Below are positions 37,261 through 46,123 of a stretch of 64,000 nt of DNA, piece after piece; within the stretch, counting starts at the first letter, position 1, and each line of letters starts with the position of its first letter. This DNA is from Octadecabacter ascidiaceicola. Its GTDB lineage: Bacteria; Pseudomonadota; Alphaproteobacteria; Rhodobacterales; Rhodobacteraceae. The position numbers and the translations under genes were made by a program. The notes beneath the pieces are model-generated. The model saw only the letters and a program-made list of their open reading frames with translations, had not been told where the DNA came from and ran no database searches. The stretch lies in contig NZ_FXYD01000001.1 of assembly GCF_900185015.1 (NCBI RefSeq), forward strand, positions 186,001-250,000. The letters are read 5' to 3'.

Positions 37261-39093
37261 TTATCCTTCGTCATACCACCAGACATCTGGCTGCCAACCG
37301 GGCCAATCGCCGAAGATCGGCATGGTTTCGGGGTAGTGCAGGTTTTTGTCATGGGCGATGCGGCTGATGTTCCACTGATAGATCGGGATCACGTAGCGCC
37401 CTGAGGTCAGTAAACGGTCGAGGCCGCGAGTTGCCGCGAGGAAGTCGTCTTGGCTGGGGGATGTCAGCAAGTGGTCGATCATTGCGTCAATCGCTTCGGA
37501 CTTAACGCCCATCAGATTACGACCGCCTTCGACGTCAGCCCCTTCAATGCCCCAGTAGAGGTATTGCTCGTTACCCGGGGACAGGGACAGACCGCGGCGG
37601 TAGTAGGTCATGCCGAAATCATAGACATCCGTGCGTTCGGAATATTGCGCGTTGTCGACGACGGTGATCGTCGGCGTGATGCCAAGGCGGCTAAGGCTTT
37701 CGACAAACATATCCACTATGGACTGGTTTTCGCTTGAGCCCGATTTGAGCAGGATTTCAAAGGTAAACGCTTCGCCGTCAGCATTCGCCATCACGCCGTT
37801 CTGAACGGTGTAGCCCGCCTGTTCCATCAGATCGAGGGCAGCGCCGATGTTGGCGCGGTTGCGCTCGGATCCGTCAGAAACGGGCAGGGCGTAGCCGGTA
37901 ATGGCATCGGCAGGGATTTGATCCGCGAAAGGTTCAAGCATTTCCAACACGCGGCCCGTGGCGGGGCCTTCTTGCATCGCCAGTGGCGAGTTTGAGAAAT
38001 ACGACGTGATGCGGGGCTGCGCGCCGCCTGTCATCGTGTCGTTGATGAATTCAAAGTTAAACGCGTGGATCATCGCATCGCGCACGCGGATGTCTTCAAA
38101 CTGCGGCAAACGGGTGTTCATCACGAAGCCTGTGATCCCAGATGGGCGCGAGTGCGGCAGGATAGAGCGCACAAAGTCGCCGGACTGCATCAGCGCGAAA
38201 TCATACTGGCTGTCCCATTTGGCGACGTTGAATTCACGGTTTGAATTGATTTCGCCCACTTTGAACGCCTCAAACGCAGCGGTTTCGTCGCCAAAGAACT
38301 CCATACGGATCGTGTCGAGGTTATAAAGCCCGTTCACAAACGGCACGACGTCCGCGCCCCAATAGTCGGGGTTGCGGGTCATCTCGATATGACGACCGGC
38401 TTCAAAGTCGGTGATGATGTACGGCGACGACGTGACGGGGATCACATCGAGGCCGGATTCAGCGAAGTCGAGGCCTTCCCATTGGGATTTCTGCAAAATT
38501 GGGCGCAGCCCCGCCAGAAGCGCCAATTCGCGGTCTTCTTCGTTGAAATTGAACCGCACACCGCGTTCGCCGACTGCTTCGATGCTGTCCACTTTGTTAA
38601 AGAAGCCGTGGTAGCGTGGGTGGCCAACGGTGCCGAGGGTTTCATAAGACCAGATCACGTCTTCGACCGTCACGGGAGAGCCGTCAGAGAATCGGGCCTC
38701 TGGGCGGAGGGTAAATTCGACCCATGAGCGGTCTTCAGCGGTCTCAACCGATTCGGCGAGAAGGCCGTAAAGCGAAAAAGGCTCGTCCAATGAGCGGCCC
38801 ATCAGACTTTCGCCCATTAAGAAACGAAGCTGCCAATGAACCGAGCCTTTGACGATGAACGGATTGAGGCTGTCAAAGGATCCGACGTTGGCTGTGATGA
38901 TTGCACCGCCGGTTGGCGCGTCAGGGTTGGCATAGGGCAAATGCGCAAAATCTAGGGGTAGAGCAGGGTCCCCATACATAGCTATGCCATGTGTGGCCTC
39001 GGCGCTGGCGAAGGTCGCAAGTGCGGTGGTCGCCATTGCAAGCGCGGTTGTGCGCAATGTGGCACCCAGCCTTGTGAATAATCCTGTGGTCAT
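37261..39093 (-). CDS. Extracellular solute-binding protein, family 5 (peptide/opine type)
   Basis: 610 residues. A Sec signal (LGATLRTTALAMATTALATFASA) precedes the mature start EATHGIAMYGDPALPLDF, which is typical of YejA-like SBP_bac_5 proteins. GSFDSLNPFIVKG, RPEARFSDGSPVTVEDVIWSYETL and GITGFVMNTRLPQFEDIRVRDAMI follow. It should bind peptides in the periplasm for an ABC importer. The permease and ATPase genes normally next to it (yejBEF type) are absent, so it is an orphan binding protein. Confidence 0.85.
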   Translation of the reverse strand: MTTGLFTRLGATLRTTALAMATTALATFASAEATHGIAMYGDPALPLDFAHLPYANPDAPTGGAIITANVGSFDSLNPFIVKGSVHWQLRFLMGESLMGRSLDEPFSLYGLLAESVETAEDRSWVEFTLRPEARFSDGSPVTVEDVIWSYETLGTVGHPRYHGFFNKVDSIEAVGERGVRFNFNEEDRELALLAGLRPILQKSQWEGLDFAESGLDVIPVTSSPYIITDFEAGRHIEMTRNPDYWGADVVPFVNGLYNLDTIRMEFFGDETAAFEAFKVGEINSNREFNVAKWDSQYDFALMQSGDFVRSILPHSRPSGITGFVMNTRLPQFEDIRVRDAMIHAFNFEFINDTMTGGAQPRITSYFSNSPLAMQEGPATGRVLEMLEPFADQIPADAITGYALPVSDGSERNRANIGAALDLMEQAGYTVQNGVMANADGEAFTFEILLKSGSSENQSIVDMFVESLSRLGITPTITVVDNAQYSERTDVYDFGMTYYRRGLSLSPGNEQYLYWGIEGADVEGGRNLMGVKSEAIDAMIDHLLTSPSQDDFLAATRGLDRLLTSGRYVIPIYQWNISRIAHDKNLHYPETMPIFGDWPGWQPDVWWYDEG

Positions 39094-39173
39094 TTTGGTC
39101 CCGCTCCCCGGTTCAATGAATCTGTTCTTGGGGTCACGTTAGAGGTGGAAACAAACCTTTTCAAACTTTTAGC

Positions 39174-39202
39174 TTGGACGCGGGCGGGCAATTGCTTATA
39201 AG
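39174..39202 (+). promoter_or_regulatory. Sigma-70-like promoter of the candidate small RNA
   Basis: TTGGAC (39174-39179) and TATAAG (39197-39202) are separated by exactly 17 bp. The first transcribed base is probably A39209. No CDS follows before the terminator. Confidence 0.65.
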
Positions 39203-39208
39203 AAGGGC

Positions 39209-39282
39209 ACTGCTCGATAGGTTTCTTGCCTGTATGAAACCTGCCTCAATAACTTAACCCCAGCTTCGGCTGGGGTTTTTTT
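39209..39282 (+). ncRNA. Candidate trans-acting small RNA (about 74 nt)
   Basis: A well-formed promoter precedes it. The first hairpin has arms AGGTTTC (39219-39225) and GAAACCT (39236-39242) with a 10-nt loop TTGCCTGTAT. A short single-stranded linker (GCCTCAATAACTTA) leads to the terminator hairpin ACCCCAGC-TTCG-GCTGGGGT (39257-39276) with a seven-T tail. This is the layout of an Hfq-type small RNA: an unpaired loop and linker for target pairing, then a strong intrinsic terminator. The linker carries CCTGCCTC, which could pair with ribosome-binding sites. No annotated family is claimed. Confidence 0.65.
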
Positions 39283-39416
39283 CTGCCCATTTTTTAAGGG
39301 CGAGCGGCGTTTTCAGAATTATGATTTCACGCCGCGCGAATGGCGTGCGGGAATCACCAGAATCGGGCGTTAAGAATGCTTAACGACACAGGGCGATAGA
39401 ATGTTTGGGGAATGGA

Positions 39417-40046
39417 TTAAACTGCGCCGACCCGCAGTTCGTTTTCCAAGGCTTCAATGTCCAGATCGCTGAAGTTGGACGTCGCGGCGTTTTCAAATGT
39501 CGCGTTCAAGACGTGGACGTTTGTAGTGCGCGCTTTGCGCCGTGCGTTTCGCTTTTTGGTACGGGCGCGCTGTCTTTTCTGGGATTTAGCTGCGTCATCC
39601 GCAAAAATTCCGCTGAGTTCATGTGCGCTGAAGACTTCGCCAGTTTTCAGGTGCAGAGGATTCTTGCCGGACACCAGTTCTTCCAGTTCCGCAGGGTCGA
39701 GTTCGACGTTCAGATCAAGCGGTGCGGTGTCGTCGATGACAACCGACGGCAGAACCTCTGTTGCATCAAACCAAGGGGCCTGAGCATCCGCAAAGGCGGC
39801 GTTCAGGTCGGTGACTGGCGTGTTGATGTCAGGGTAGGTGGCGTGGGTGGTTAGAACTGAGGTCGTGGAGCGGGACTGGACCTCGATACGGGCGACGGTG
39901 CCAGCAATGGGTAGATTGGTTTCAGGATCATAGCGCAGGTCAGTGCCATAAACGACGGCGCCGTGAAATACAGGTGCGGTGTCAACATTCGTGAAGGTGC
40001 CGAACAAAAAGCGCGTCTTGCCTGTATTTGAGATCATCGTATCCAT
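39417..40046 (-). CDS. Hypothetical protein with Lys/Arg-rich C-terminal segment
   Basis: 209 residues if ATG 40046 is used (MDTMISNTGKTRFLFG); the frame is open to 40118 and the start is uncertain. The first half looks beta-rich (FLFGTFTNVDTAPVFHGAVVYG, IAGTVARIEVQSR). An acidic middle (DDTAPLDLNVELDPAELEELV) is followed by a very basic patch (KSQKRQRARTKKRNARRKAR) and a final acidic tail. No signal peptide and no family recognised. The basic patch suggests nucleic-acid or membrane contact, which is inference. Confidence 0.6.
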   Translation of the reverse strand: MDTMISNTGKTRFLFGTFTNVDTAPVFHGAVVYGTDLRYDPETNLPIAGTVARIEVQSRSTTSVLTTHATYPDINTPVTDLNAAFADAQAPWFDATEVLPSVVIDDTAPLDLNVELDPAELEELVSGKNPLHLKTGEVFSAHELSGIFADDAAKSQKRQRARTKKRNARRKARTTNVHVLNATFENAATSNFSDLDIEALENELRVGAV

Positions 40047-40218
40047 TTTAGCGTCAAATCCGAAACAGTTGTCTGGTTGGCAGTGTTTTACGCGTGGTTT
40101 GTGGACAAATCGGGGCAAGGGCAGGGCAGTTTTGGTTCATATTAAGCTGGTTTGAGGGCACTCGCGCATTGTGCAGATGCAGCATATAAGGTGGCAAACA
40201 CATTGCAGGAGAAGAACC

Positions 40219-41004
40219 ATGTCAGCCAACGGACCCCTTTCAGGTAAAACCGCCGTCATCACCGGATCAAACTCGGGTATCGGGCTTGGTGTGGCGCGTG
40301 AGGTGGCGAAGGCTGGTGCGGATGTGGTTCTGAATTCCTTCACGGATCGCGAAGAGGATCATGCGTTAGCTGCTGAAATGGCTAAGGAATTTAGTGTTAA
40401 GGTGACGTATATTGCGGCGGATATGTCCAAGGCGGAGGATTGTCGTCGTTTGATCACGGATGCTGGGACATGTGACATCCTGATTAACAATGCGGGCATT
40501 CAGCACGTCGCCCCGATTGACGAGTTCCCGACTGAGAAATGGGACGCGATTATTGCGATTAACCTGAGTTCCGCGTTCCATACAACGGCGGTGGCTCTGC
40601 CGATGATGCGGGCGGCAGGTTGGGGGCGGGTGATTAATATTGCCTCGGCCCATGGTTTGACAGCATCGCCGTTCAAATCTGCCTATATCGCGGCCAAACA
40701 CGGGATCGTCGGGATGTCTAAAACCGTCGCCTTGGAAACCGCGCAAGAACCGATCACCTGTAATGCGATTTGCCCGGGCTACGTGCTGACGCCCCTGGTT
40801 GAGGCGCAAATTCCCGACACGATGAAAGAATACGACATGAGCCGCGAGGACGTTATCAAGAATGTTATGTTGACGCGCCAACCATCCAAGGAATTTGCGA
40901 CCGTTGAACAACTGGGCGGCACGGCTGTGTTCCTTGCATCTGATGCTGCAGCACAGATCACGGGAACAACCATCAGCGTCGATGGGGGTTGGACCGCGCT
41001 TTAG
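40219..41004 (+). CDS. bdhA: 3-hydroxybutyrate dehydrogenase (SDR family)
   Basis: 261 residues from ATG 40219 (AGGAG 7 nt upstream). The classical short-chain dehydrogenase pattern is complete: ITGSNSGIGLG (NAD binding), INNAGIQHV, IASAHG with the catalytic Ser, and SAYIAAKHG with Tyr and Lys. QIPDTMKEYDMSREDVIKNVMLTRQPSKEFATVEQ matches the substrate lid of D-3-hydroxybutyrate dehydrogenases. It interconverts 3-hydroxybutyrate and acetoacetate in PHB and ketone use. Stands alone. Confidence 0.9.
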   Translation: MSANGPLSGKTAVITGSNSGIGLGVAREVAKAGADVVLNSFTDREEDHALAAEMAKEFSVKVTYIAADMSKAEDCRRLITDAGTCDILINNAGIQHVAPIDEFPTEKWDAIIAINLSSAFHTTAVALPMMRAAGWGRVINIASAHGLTASPFKSAYIAAKHGIVGMSKTVALETAQEPITCNAICPGYVLTPLVEAQIPDTMKEYDMSREDVIKNVMLTRQPSKEFATVEQLGGTAVFLASDAAAQITGTTISVDGGWTAL

Positions 41005-41023
41005 GCCGCGTTTATGGCGCGGT

Positions 41024-41797
41024 TTAATCAGCCGCGTCAGTATCAGATTTGTTCGTATGCGCGATTTTATCAGCGAGGTCCGTGTAGGACTCTGACAGCT
41101 GGCCTTCTTTTTCGCCCGGATAGACAAGACCGGCCGAGATCACCAGTTTGGCCGCGTCTTCCACGCTCATATCCAATTCAAGAATGTCGCGCGTTGGGAA
41201 AAAGAGTAAGAAACCAGACGTCGGGTTAGGCGTTGTTGGCAGGAACACGGATGTCATCGGTCCAGTGTCGGCCTTTTCAAGAAGTTCACCCTTGGTTGAG
41301 GTCGAAATGAAGCCGATCGCCCAAATCCCTTTGCGCGGGTATTCGATCAGGCAGGCCTTATCAAAGCTGGTTTCTGTCTGTGCGAAAACCGTCTCAGCGA
41401 TCTGTTTTACGCCGTTATAGATGGAGCGCACCACAGGCATACGCGCCACAAGGCCTTCGCCCCAACGTAAGAAACTGCGCCCAAGCAGGCCTTTGCCCAT
41501 CCAGCCCACAAGCATCGTGAACAACAGGAACACAACAACGCCGATGCCGCGCACGTTGACGGTGATCCAATTGTCGTCGGCAACGCTGCGGCCCAGCGCC
41601 CAGTTTACCAGCTCTTCTGGATGGTAAGCGTTTGGCACGAAGGGCCAAACAAAGCTGTCGACCCAGCCGACAACGGTCCAGATCAGCCAAAGCGTCAGGC
41701 CGATTGGCGCGATGACCACAAGGCCGGCCAGAAAGTTGGTGCGCATGCCGCTGATAAGCGAGCGACGTTGCGTTGTCGGGTCTTTGATCGTTTTCAC
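41024..41797 (-). CDS. DUF502-family membrane protein
   Basis: 257 residues. Two N-terminal hydrophobic segments (FLAGLVVIAPIGLTLWLIWTVVGWV, VNVRGIGVVVFLLFTMLVGWMGKG) lead to a soluble part with ARMPVVRSIYNGVKQIAETVF and TSVFLPTTPNPTSGFLLFFP, all diagnostic of DUF502. Relatives in plants act in membrane trafficking; in bacteria the role is unknown. Confidence 0.88.
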   Translation of the reverse strand: MKTIKDPTTQRRSLISGMRTNFLAGLVVIAPIGLTLWLIWTVVGWVDSFVWPFVPNAYHPEELVNWALGRSVADDNWITVNVRGIGVVVFLLFTMLVGWMGKGLLGRSFLRWGEGLVARMPVVRSIYNGVKQIAETVFAQTETSFDKACLIEYPRKGIWAIGFISTSTKGELLEKADTGPMTSVFLPTTPNPTSGFLLFFPTRDILELDMSVEDAAKLVISAGLVYPGEKEGQLSESYTDLADKIAHTNKSDTDAAD

Positions 41798-41896
41798 TTA
41801 AGCGCAGCCTTGGATTCATGCCCCGCGAATGTGCGGGCCGTTGTTATGTAGGGGATGGTTGACGCTTCCACAATGTCTGGTGGGGTTGAAGCGCCC

Positions 41897-42805
41897 TTAG
41901 TCGGCCAAACTGCCTGCAATTTGGGCGGCAAGGCGGGCATTGTTTCGAACCAGTGCAATATTGGCCGTCAGGGATGCGCCGTCAGTGAGTTCAAAGATGC
42001 GGCCCAGCAGGAAGGGAGTGACCCCTTTGGCGCTGATGCCTTGGTCGTCTGCTTCGCTCAAAGCTTGGGCGATGATCGGGGCAAGGGTTTCTGCGGGGAT
42101 TTGTGCGTCGCTCGGGATCGGGTTCGCGATCAGCTGGCCACCGGGTAGGCCCATTGCTACGCGCATGTTGTGGGCCGCGGCAATGTCGCTTGCGTTGTCC
42201 ATTCGCAGGGGCGCGGGCAGGGGTGATGTTGCAGACCAGAACGCGGGCAGGGTGTCTTGGCCGTAGGCAATGACAGGAACGCCGAGGGTTTCGAGAACTT
42301 CATAAGTTTTATCGAGGTCGAGGATGGCTTTCGCGCCAGCGGCAACGACCGTTACAGGCGTTTGAGCCAGCTCATTCAGGTCAGCGGAAATGTCGAACGT
42401 GGTTTCCGCGCCTTTATGGACGCCGCCAATGCCGCCCGTTGCGAAGACTTTGATACCTGCCAGATGCGCTGCGATCATGGTGGCAGCTACGGTTGTCGCA
42501 CCTGTGCCTCCCGTTGCGATGCAGGCGGCAATGTCTGCACGGCTGAGCTTAGCAACGTTTTGGGCTTGGCCGAGTGTGTCGAGTTCCTCGTCCGTTAGAC
42601 CGATATGCAGCGTGCCGTTCAGCACGGCGATTGTGGCGGGAACAGCGCCGTTTTCCCGAACGTCCGCCTCAACCAGTCGCGCGGTTTCAACGTTCTGCGG
42701 GTAGGGCATGCCGTGGGTGATGATCGTGGATTCCAGCGCGACGATGGGGGTGCCGGCGTCTTTGGCGGTGGCAACGTCTGGTGCGAAGGTCATAGGGATG
42801 GTCAT
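41897..42805 (-). CDS. psuG: Pseudouridine-5-phosphate glycosidase
   Basis: 302 residues. Family motifs are VALESTIITHGMPYPQN near residue 22, ATIAVLNGTLHIGLTDEEL, ATGGTGATTVAATM and FATGGIGGVHKGAETTFDISADL. The enzyme splits pseudouridine 5-phosphate into uracil and ribose 5-phosphate with a manganese ion. The start overlaps the stop of the upstream kinase by ATGA, the usual psuK-psuG partnership for pseudouridine salvage. Confidence 0.92.
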   Translation of the reverse strand: MTIPMTFAPDVATAKDAGTPIVALESTIITHGMPYPQNVETARLVEADVRENGAVPATIAVLNGTLHIGLTDEELDTLGQAQNVAKLSRADIAACIATGGTGATTVAATMIAAHLAGIKVFATGGIGGVHKGAETTFDISADLNELAQTPVTVVAAGAKAILDLDKTYEVLETLGVPVIAYGQDTLPAFWSATSPLPAPLRMDNASDIAAAHNMRVAMGLPGGQLIANPIPSDAQIPAETLAPIIAQALSEADDQGISAKGVTPFLLGRIFELTDGASLTANIALVRNNARLAAQIAGSLAD

Positions 42806-43704
42806 GAGGGTGTTTCTCCGGAAACGTAAGTGGCGGCGGCGTTCAGGGCGCGTTCCAGCGCGGCTTGGCGTGGCATGCCTTGGATTTCTGAGGCGATATG
42901 GGCGGCCATGAATGTGTCGCCCGCACCTGTAACGCGGGTCACGAGGACTTCGGGTGGCTGTGCGGTTATCAAATCACCGTTCAGGCATTCCGCTGCAGGG
43001 TTGCCACCATCAGTGACTAGGGCGCGGTGCACGCCGCGGCCTGTTAGGACCTTTGCGCCATCTTGCGCGGTCTGAAATGTGGTTTGGCAAAGCAGGCCTG
43101 CTTCTTCGAGGTTCACGTAAAGCGTGGCGGAGGGATGCCCCACAAGCGCGAGCAGGCGTTCCGCTTTGCCCGGGGATGCTGGCGCAACGCGCAGGTCAGA
43201 TGCTGCAAAGAGGGGGGATTGGGCGATGTCGGCCAGCAAATCGCGGGTCAGGTTGCCATCTAGCGCCACAAGGCCGGACCACGGAGCGGTGTCACTGCCC
43301 AGCGTGCCGTTTTCCATGGGCCGCAGAATTTTGGTGCCCGCTTGTTCCAGCGAGTGGGCGTCGGCGATGGCGGCAATCAATCCGTTCGCGCCTTCAATCG
43401 CCATGTAGGAATCTGTTGGCAGGTCCTCTGATCGGTAAAGGTGATCCGTAAGAATACCCAGTCGTGCGGCCTCACCGACGAGTTCATCCCCTTCAGGGTC
43501 GCGCCCGACGGCAGACAACACAGCAGGGGTTAGGCCAAAGTTGACCAGCGTCATGGCGATGTTCATGGCTACGCCACCGGGAATGCGGGTGATGCGACCT
43601 GGCACATCAGATCCCGCCCGCATGCTGCTAGACGAACGCCCGATGATGTCCCACAGGACTGAACCGATACAAAGGATGTCTGGTTGTTTCATGTAAACGG
43701 TCAT
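42802..43704 (-). CDS. psuK: PfkB-family pseudouridine kinase
   Basis: About 300 residues; ATG 43704 or 43692 (the latter begins MKQPDILCIGSVLWDIIG). The PfkB signature DVPGRITRIPGGVAMNIAMTL is at the start and the catalytic-Asp motif VTRVTGAGDTFMAAHI at the end. Coupling with psuG identifies the substrate as pseudouridine. The start is uncertain because neither candidate has a clear ribosome-binding site. Confidence 0.88.
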   Translation of the reverse strand: MTVYMKQPDILCIGSVLWDIIGRSSSSMRAGSDVPGRITRIPGGVAMNIAMTLVNFGLTPAVLSAVGRDPEGDELVGEAARLGILTDHLYRSEDLPTDSYMAIEGANGLIAAIADAHSLEQAGTKILRPMENGTLGSDTAPWSGLVALDGNLTRDLLADIAQSPLFAASDLRVAPASPGKAERLLALVGHPSATLYVNLEEAGLLCQTTFQTAQDGAKVLTGRGVHRALVTDGGNPAAECLNGDLITAQPPEVLVTRVTGAGDTFMAAHIASEIQGMPRQAALERALNAAATYVSGETPS

Positions 43705-43787
43705 GGCGCGGCGATTGGGTAAGGTCAACGGGGTGCGTGGGGTATGGAATGCCTGACCTTACTGTATTGGGGGTGTTTCAGTATTTA

Positions 43788-43800
43788 TGAACAATGTTCA
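43788..43800. promoter_or_regulatory. Candidate operator palindrome
   Basis: TGAAC-AAT-GTTCA is a perfect 13-nt inverted repeat in the control region between psuK and the divergent acyltransferase, 58 bp before the start of the latter. Confidence 0.4.
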
Positions 43801-43857
43801 CATATGGATAGTGTTGAAACTTCCAATCGATTCATTCTTCTGCCAAGGTTAACCTGT

Positions 43858-44529
43858 ATGATACGTTTTATTGATGCCACGCTCGGTAAATGGACGCGCC
43901 ATTTCTTCTTTGTGATGCTGCGCACCTACTACGGGTTGTTTTACAATGTGAGCGCGTCCGGCAAGCATTTGTTGCAGGCCCAGCCGGGGACATTGATCTT
44001 GGCAACACACGTCAGCCGCCATGACGGCCCGCTGATTGCCACGACGCTATATTCCACAACCCGCGTGCGCCCGACGGTGCATTATGACGAATACCACAAC
44101 TGGGCGCAGTGGTTTCCGATGTATGTGGCAGGGGCGGTGCCGATGAGTTCGCCCAAAGCGTGGCCCGAAGAAAAGCGCGCCCAGCGCAAGGTTGATACTC
44201 TGGCGAAAATTCACACGCTTTTGGGGGATGGAAACTCGATCCTGTTGTTTCCTGCGGGGCAGGTGCGTCGCCAACCGGAAGAGATTGTGAAACCCTATTT
44301 GTCTGGCGTGCATGAAATCCTGCGGGCCGAACCGGATACCCCAGTGATGCTGCTGCGTCTTGACGGGTTAGGGAAGTTCCAGCGCGCCACATATGATCTG
44401 TTCTGGAGCTTTCTGGGTCGCAAAAAGGGGCGTCGCCACGTCAGCCTTGATCTGCAACCGGTTGAGCTCGACGCAGATTTGGAGCTGGAGGCGTTTAACG
44501 CGGAGCTAGAGCGGCTATTGAACGGGTGA
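43858..44529 (+). CDS. Lysophospholipid acyltransferase-like protein (PlsC fold)
   Basis: 223 residues from ATG 43858 (AAGG 9 nt upstream); the frame is open to 43744 but the extra N-terminus looks unlike the family. The acyltransferase HX4D motif is HVSRHD near residue 45. GDGNSILLFPAGQVRR is equivalent to the substrate-binding block. An N-terminal amphipathic stretch would hold it at the membrane. It probably acylates a lysolipid or related acceptor; the specificity is unknown. Confidence 0.7.
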   Translation: MIRFIDATLGKWTRHFFFVMLRTYYGLFYNVSASGKHLLQAQPGTLILATHVSRHDGPLIATTLYSTTRVRPTVHYDEYHNWAQWFPMYVAGAVPMSSPKAWPEEKRAQRKVDTLAKIHTLLGDGNSILLFPAGQVRRQPEEIVKPYLSGVHEILRAEPDTPVMLLRLDGLGKFQRATYDLFWSFLGRKKGRRHVSLDLQPVELDADLELEAFNAELERLLNG

Positions 44530-44648
44530 CGGCTGGTCAGCCAGTGTCCGCTTTCGCGGGCTTTGCCGCCATTCAGCTACCTGCATCGAAGGTCCACTTC
44601 CGCGTTATATTTGTTGTTGCGGTGAACCAACTATTCTAACATTTAACA

Positions 44649-45215
44649 ATGCAAGCATCCAATCAACCCGGTTTTTTCATCAATCTGAATTCACATTTAT
44701 TGCTGGTTGTGGTCGCGACATTGATGTCCTCATGCTCCTCATTTGAGGCTCCGGTTTCGATCGTTTCTCCCTTGGTGTTAAACGCTTGCTCCGGCACCGA
44801 AGTTTATTCAGAAATCGAGTTTGATTTCGAAGAGAACTGGATGGATGAATATACATTTTGGGTCGAGGATTCTGCGGTTCTTGATGCGCCGGCAGAGATA
44901 GGCGGGTTACGATTTGGACGCGACAAAGATCAATCAGCAACGGTGAGAATGCTTGGTGGAAGCGGCTCATGTATATTTCAGGTTGAAACATTTTCCCTTC
45001 AAGCATCTTCAGTTCAGCTATACGTCGAGACCTTTGGAGGTTCCGGAGGCCCTGACCCATCTATTTCAATGGCTTTTGATCTGGTAAGAACGCCTGACTT
45101 TGAGTTGGATATATCGGAGTTAGTGTTTGTCGGACTTACCGTCCAAGAGGAGGGAAAGGGGGCAACATTCTACACGTTCGTCGTTGCTGGTGGTGAAATT
45201 CTCCCGGAGGAATGA
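44649..45215 (+). CDS. Small hypothetical lipoprotein
   Basis: 188 residues. A hydrophobic segment (LLLVVVATLMSSCSS) with Cys after MSS looks like a weak lipobox. The rest is acidic, with two further Cys (NACSG, GSCIF) and a beta pattern. Base composition is more AT-rich than its neighbours and no clear ribosome-binding site precedes the ATG, so start and origin are uncertain. No family recognised. It may be recently acquired. Confidence 0.5.
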   Translation: MQASNQPGFFINLNSHLLLVVVATLMSSCSSFEAPVSIVSPLVLNACSGTEVYSEIEFDFEENWMDEYTFWVEDSAVLDAPAEIGGLRFGRDKDQSATVRMLGGSGSCIFQVETFSLQASSVQLYVETFGGSGGPDPSISMAFDLVRTPDFELDISELVFVGLTVQEEGKGATFYTFVVAGGEILPEE

Positions 45216-45319
45216 ATAAAGTCTGCAACGTTACTCCAGAAGAAAGCAGCCGTTCGTTTATTGTGCAGCTTTGGTTTGTTAGAGTTCAATGCGGTCGTTG
45301 AGTCATTTTCGACAGATCT

Positions 45320-46123
45320 TCATTCCGGCACACCAAACGTCAGCGCAGCCCACAGGGTTTCCCATTGAATGTCTGTGTCGCCGATCAGCTCTGGGTTGGG
45401 TTCGCGCAGGACCACGGCGTCCACTAGATAGCTGTGGCCCGCTTTGACGGGCAGGGTGGCGATTCCGTCTGCGTCTGTGCGGTGCAGTGTGATCTCAACG
45501 GTGCCGTCCGGTGCCTTTTCAAACAGTTCGACTTGGGCATCGGGGCGTAGATCGTCGAGGTAGTACAGCTGCACGCGTAGGCCGTTGCTGAGGTCATCGG
45601 TGTAGGGGTTGTCGAGTGCTACGAACTCAATCGCTAGTCCGGAGCGAAAGTCGCGCCCGATCGCATTGCCAACACCAATAAGGGTTTTCGCAAAGCGCCA
45701 GTAGCCTTCAGAAAAGCCGGTGCGGGGCAGGCCGCGGGCGTCGTGGATGGCTTCGATATCGGCGAAATCTTTGTGTTCCGCAAAGGCCAGAAACTTTTCC
45801 CATTCCGCATAGCTGATCGTGGAAATCCGCGACTGGTAGCTAATTACATTCAGCCCTTCAGCCAATGGTGCGATGTCCAGCGCGGGACGTGCACCGACGC
45901 GGTTTCGAATGTTGCTTTGGCGCATGCCAGCGGCCACCGAGAAACGTGCAAACCGCTGGGGTAAAAAAGCGAGCTGTGATCCCTCGAACTCTTGCCCATT
46001 GGTGAGCTCCCCTCTAATTGTGCCGTCGATATCTACTTGATATGCCAGCGGTTCGATCCAGAATTCGTGGGATTGAACGGGTAGGGCGGCAATGGCTGTA
46101 AGAAGGATGGCGAGAATGCGCAT
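45320..46123 (-). CDS. DUF4198 periplasmic protein (NikM-like)
   Basis: 267 residues from ATG 46123 (GGAG 7 nt upstream), signal peptide MRILAILLTAIAALPVQS then HEFWIEPLAYQVD. The mature part matches DUF4198: GTIRGELTNGQEFEGSQLAFLP, VQLYYLDDLRPDAQVELFE and HSYLVDAVVLREPN. The family is often found with nickel or cobalt transport. It is head-to-head with the HupE/UreJ gene with essentially no space between them, supporting a joint metal-uptake role. Confidence 0.78.
   Translation of the reverse strand: MRILAILLTAIAALPVQSHEFWIEPLAYQVDIDGTIRGELTNGQEFEGSQLAFLPQRFARFSVAAGMRQSNIRNRVGARPALDIAPLAEGLNVISYQSRISTISYAEWEKFLAFAEHKDFADIEAIHDARGLPRTGFSEGYWRFAKTLIGVGNAIGRDFRSGLAIEFVALDNPYTDDLSNGLRVQLYYLDDLRPDAQVELFEKAPDGTVEITLHRTDADGIATLPVKAGHSYLVDAVVLREPNPELIGDTDIQWETLWAALTFGVPE

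Larger units (their letters stand above)
39094..39416. other. Intergenic region holding a candidate small RNA
   Basis: 323 bp between the start of the peptide-binding gene and the stop of the unknown gene. The part from 39174 to 39282 is a complete plus-strand transcription unit without an ORF. The part from 39283 to 39416 shows nothing further. Confidence 0.7.

Noticed and set aside
39257-39276. Terminator assigned to the peptide-binding gene
   Set aside because: It faces the plus strand, lies upstream of that gene's start, and the gene has its own terminator at 37205-37233.
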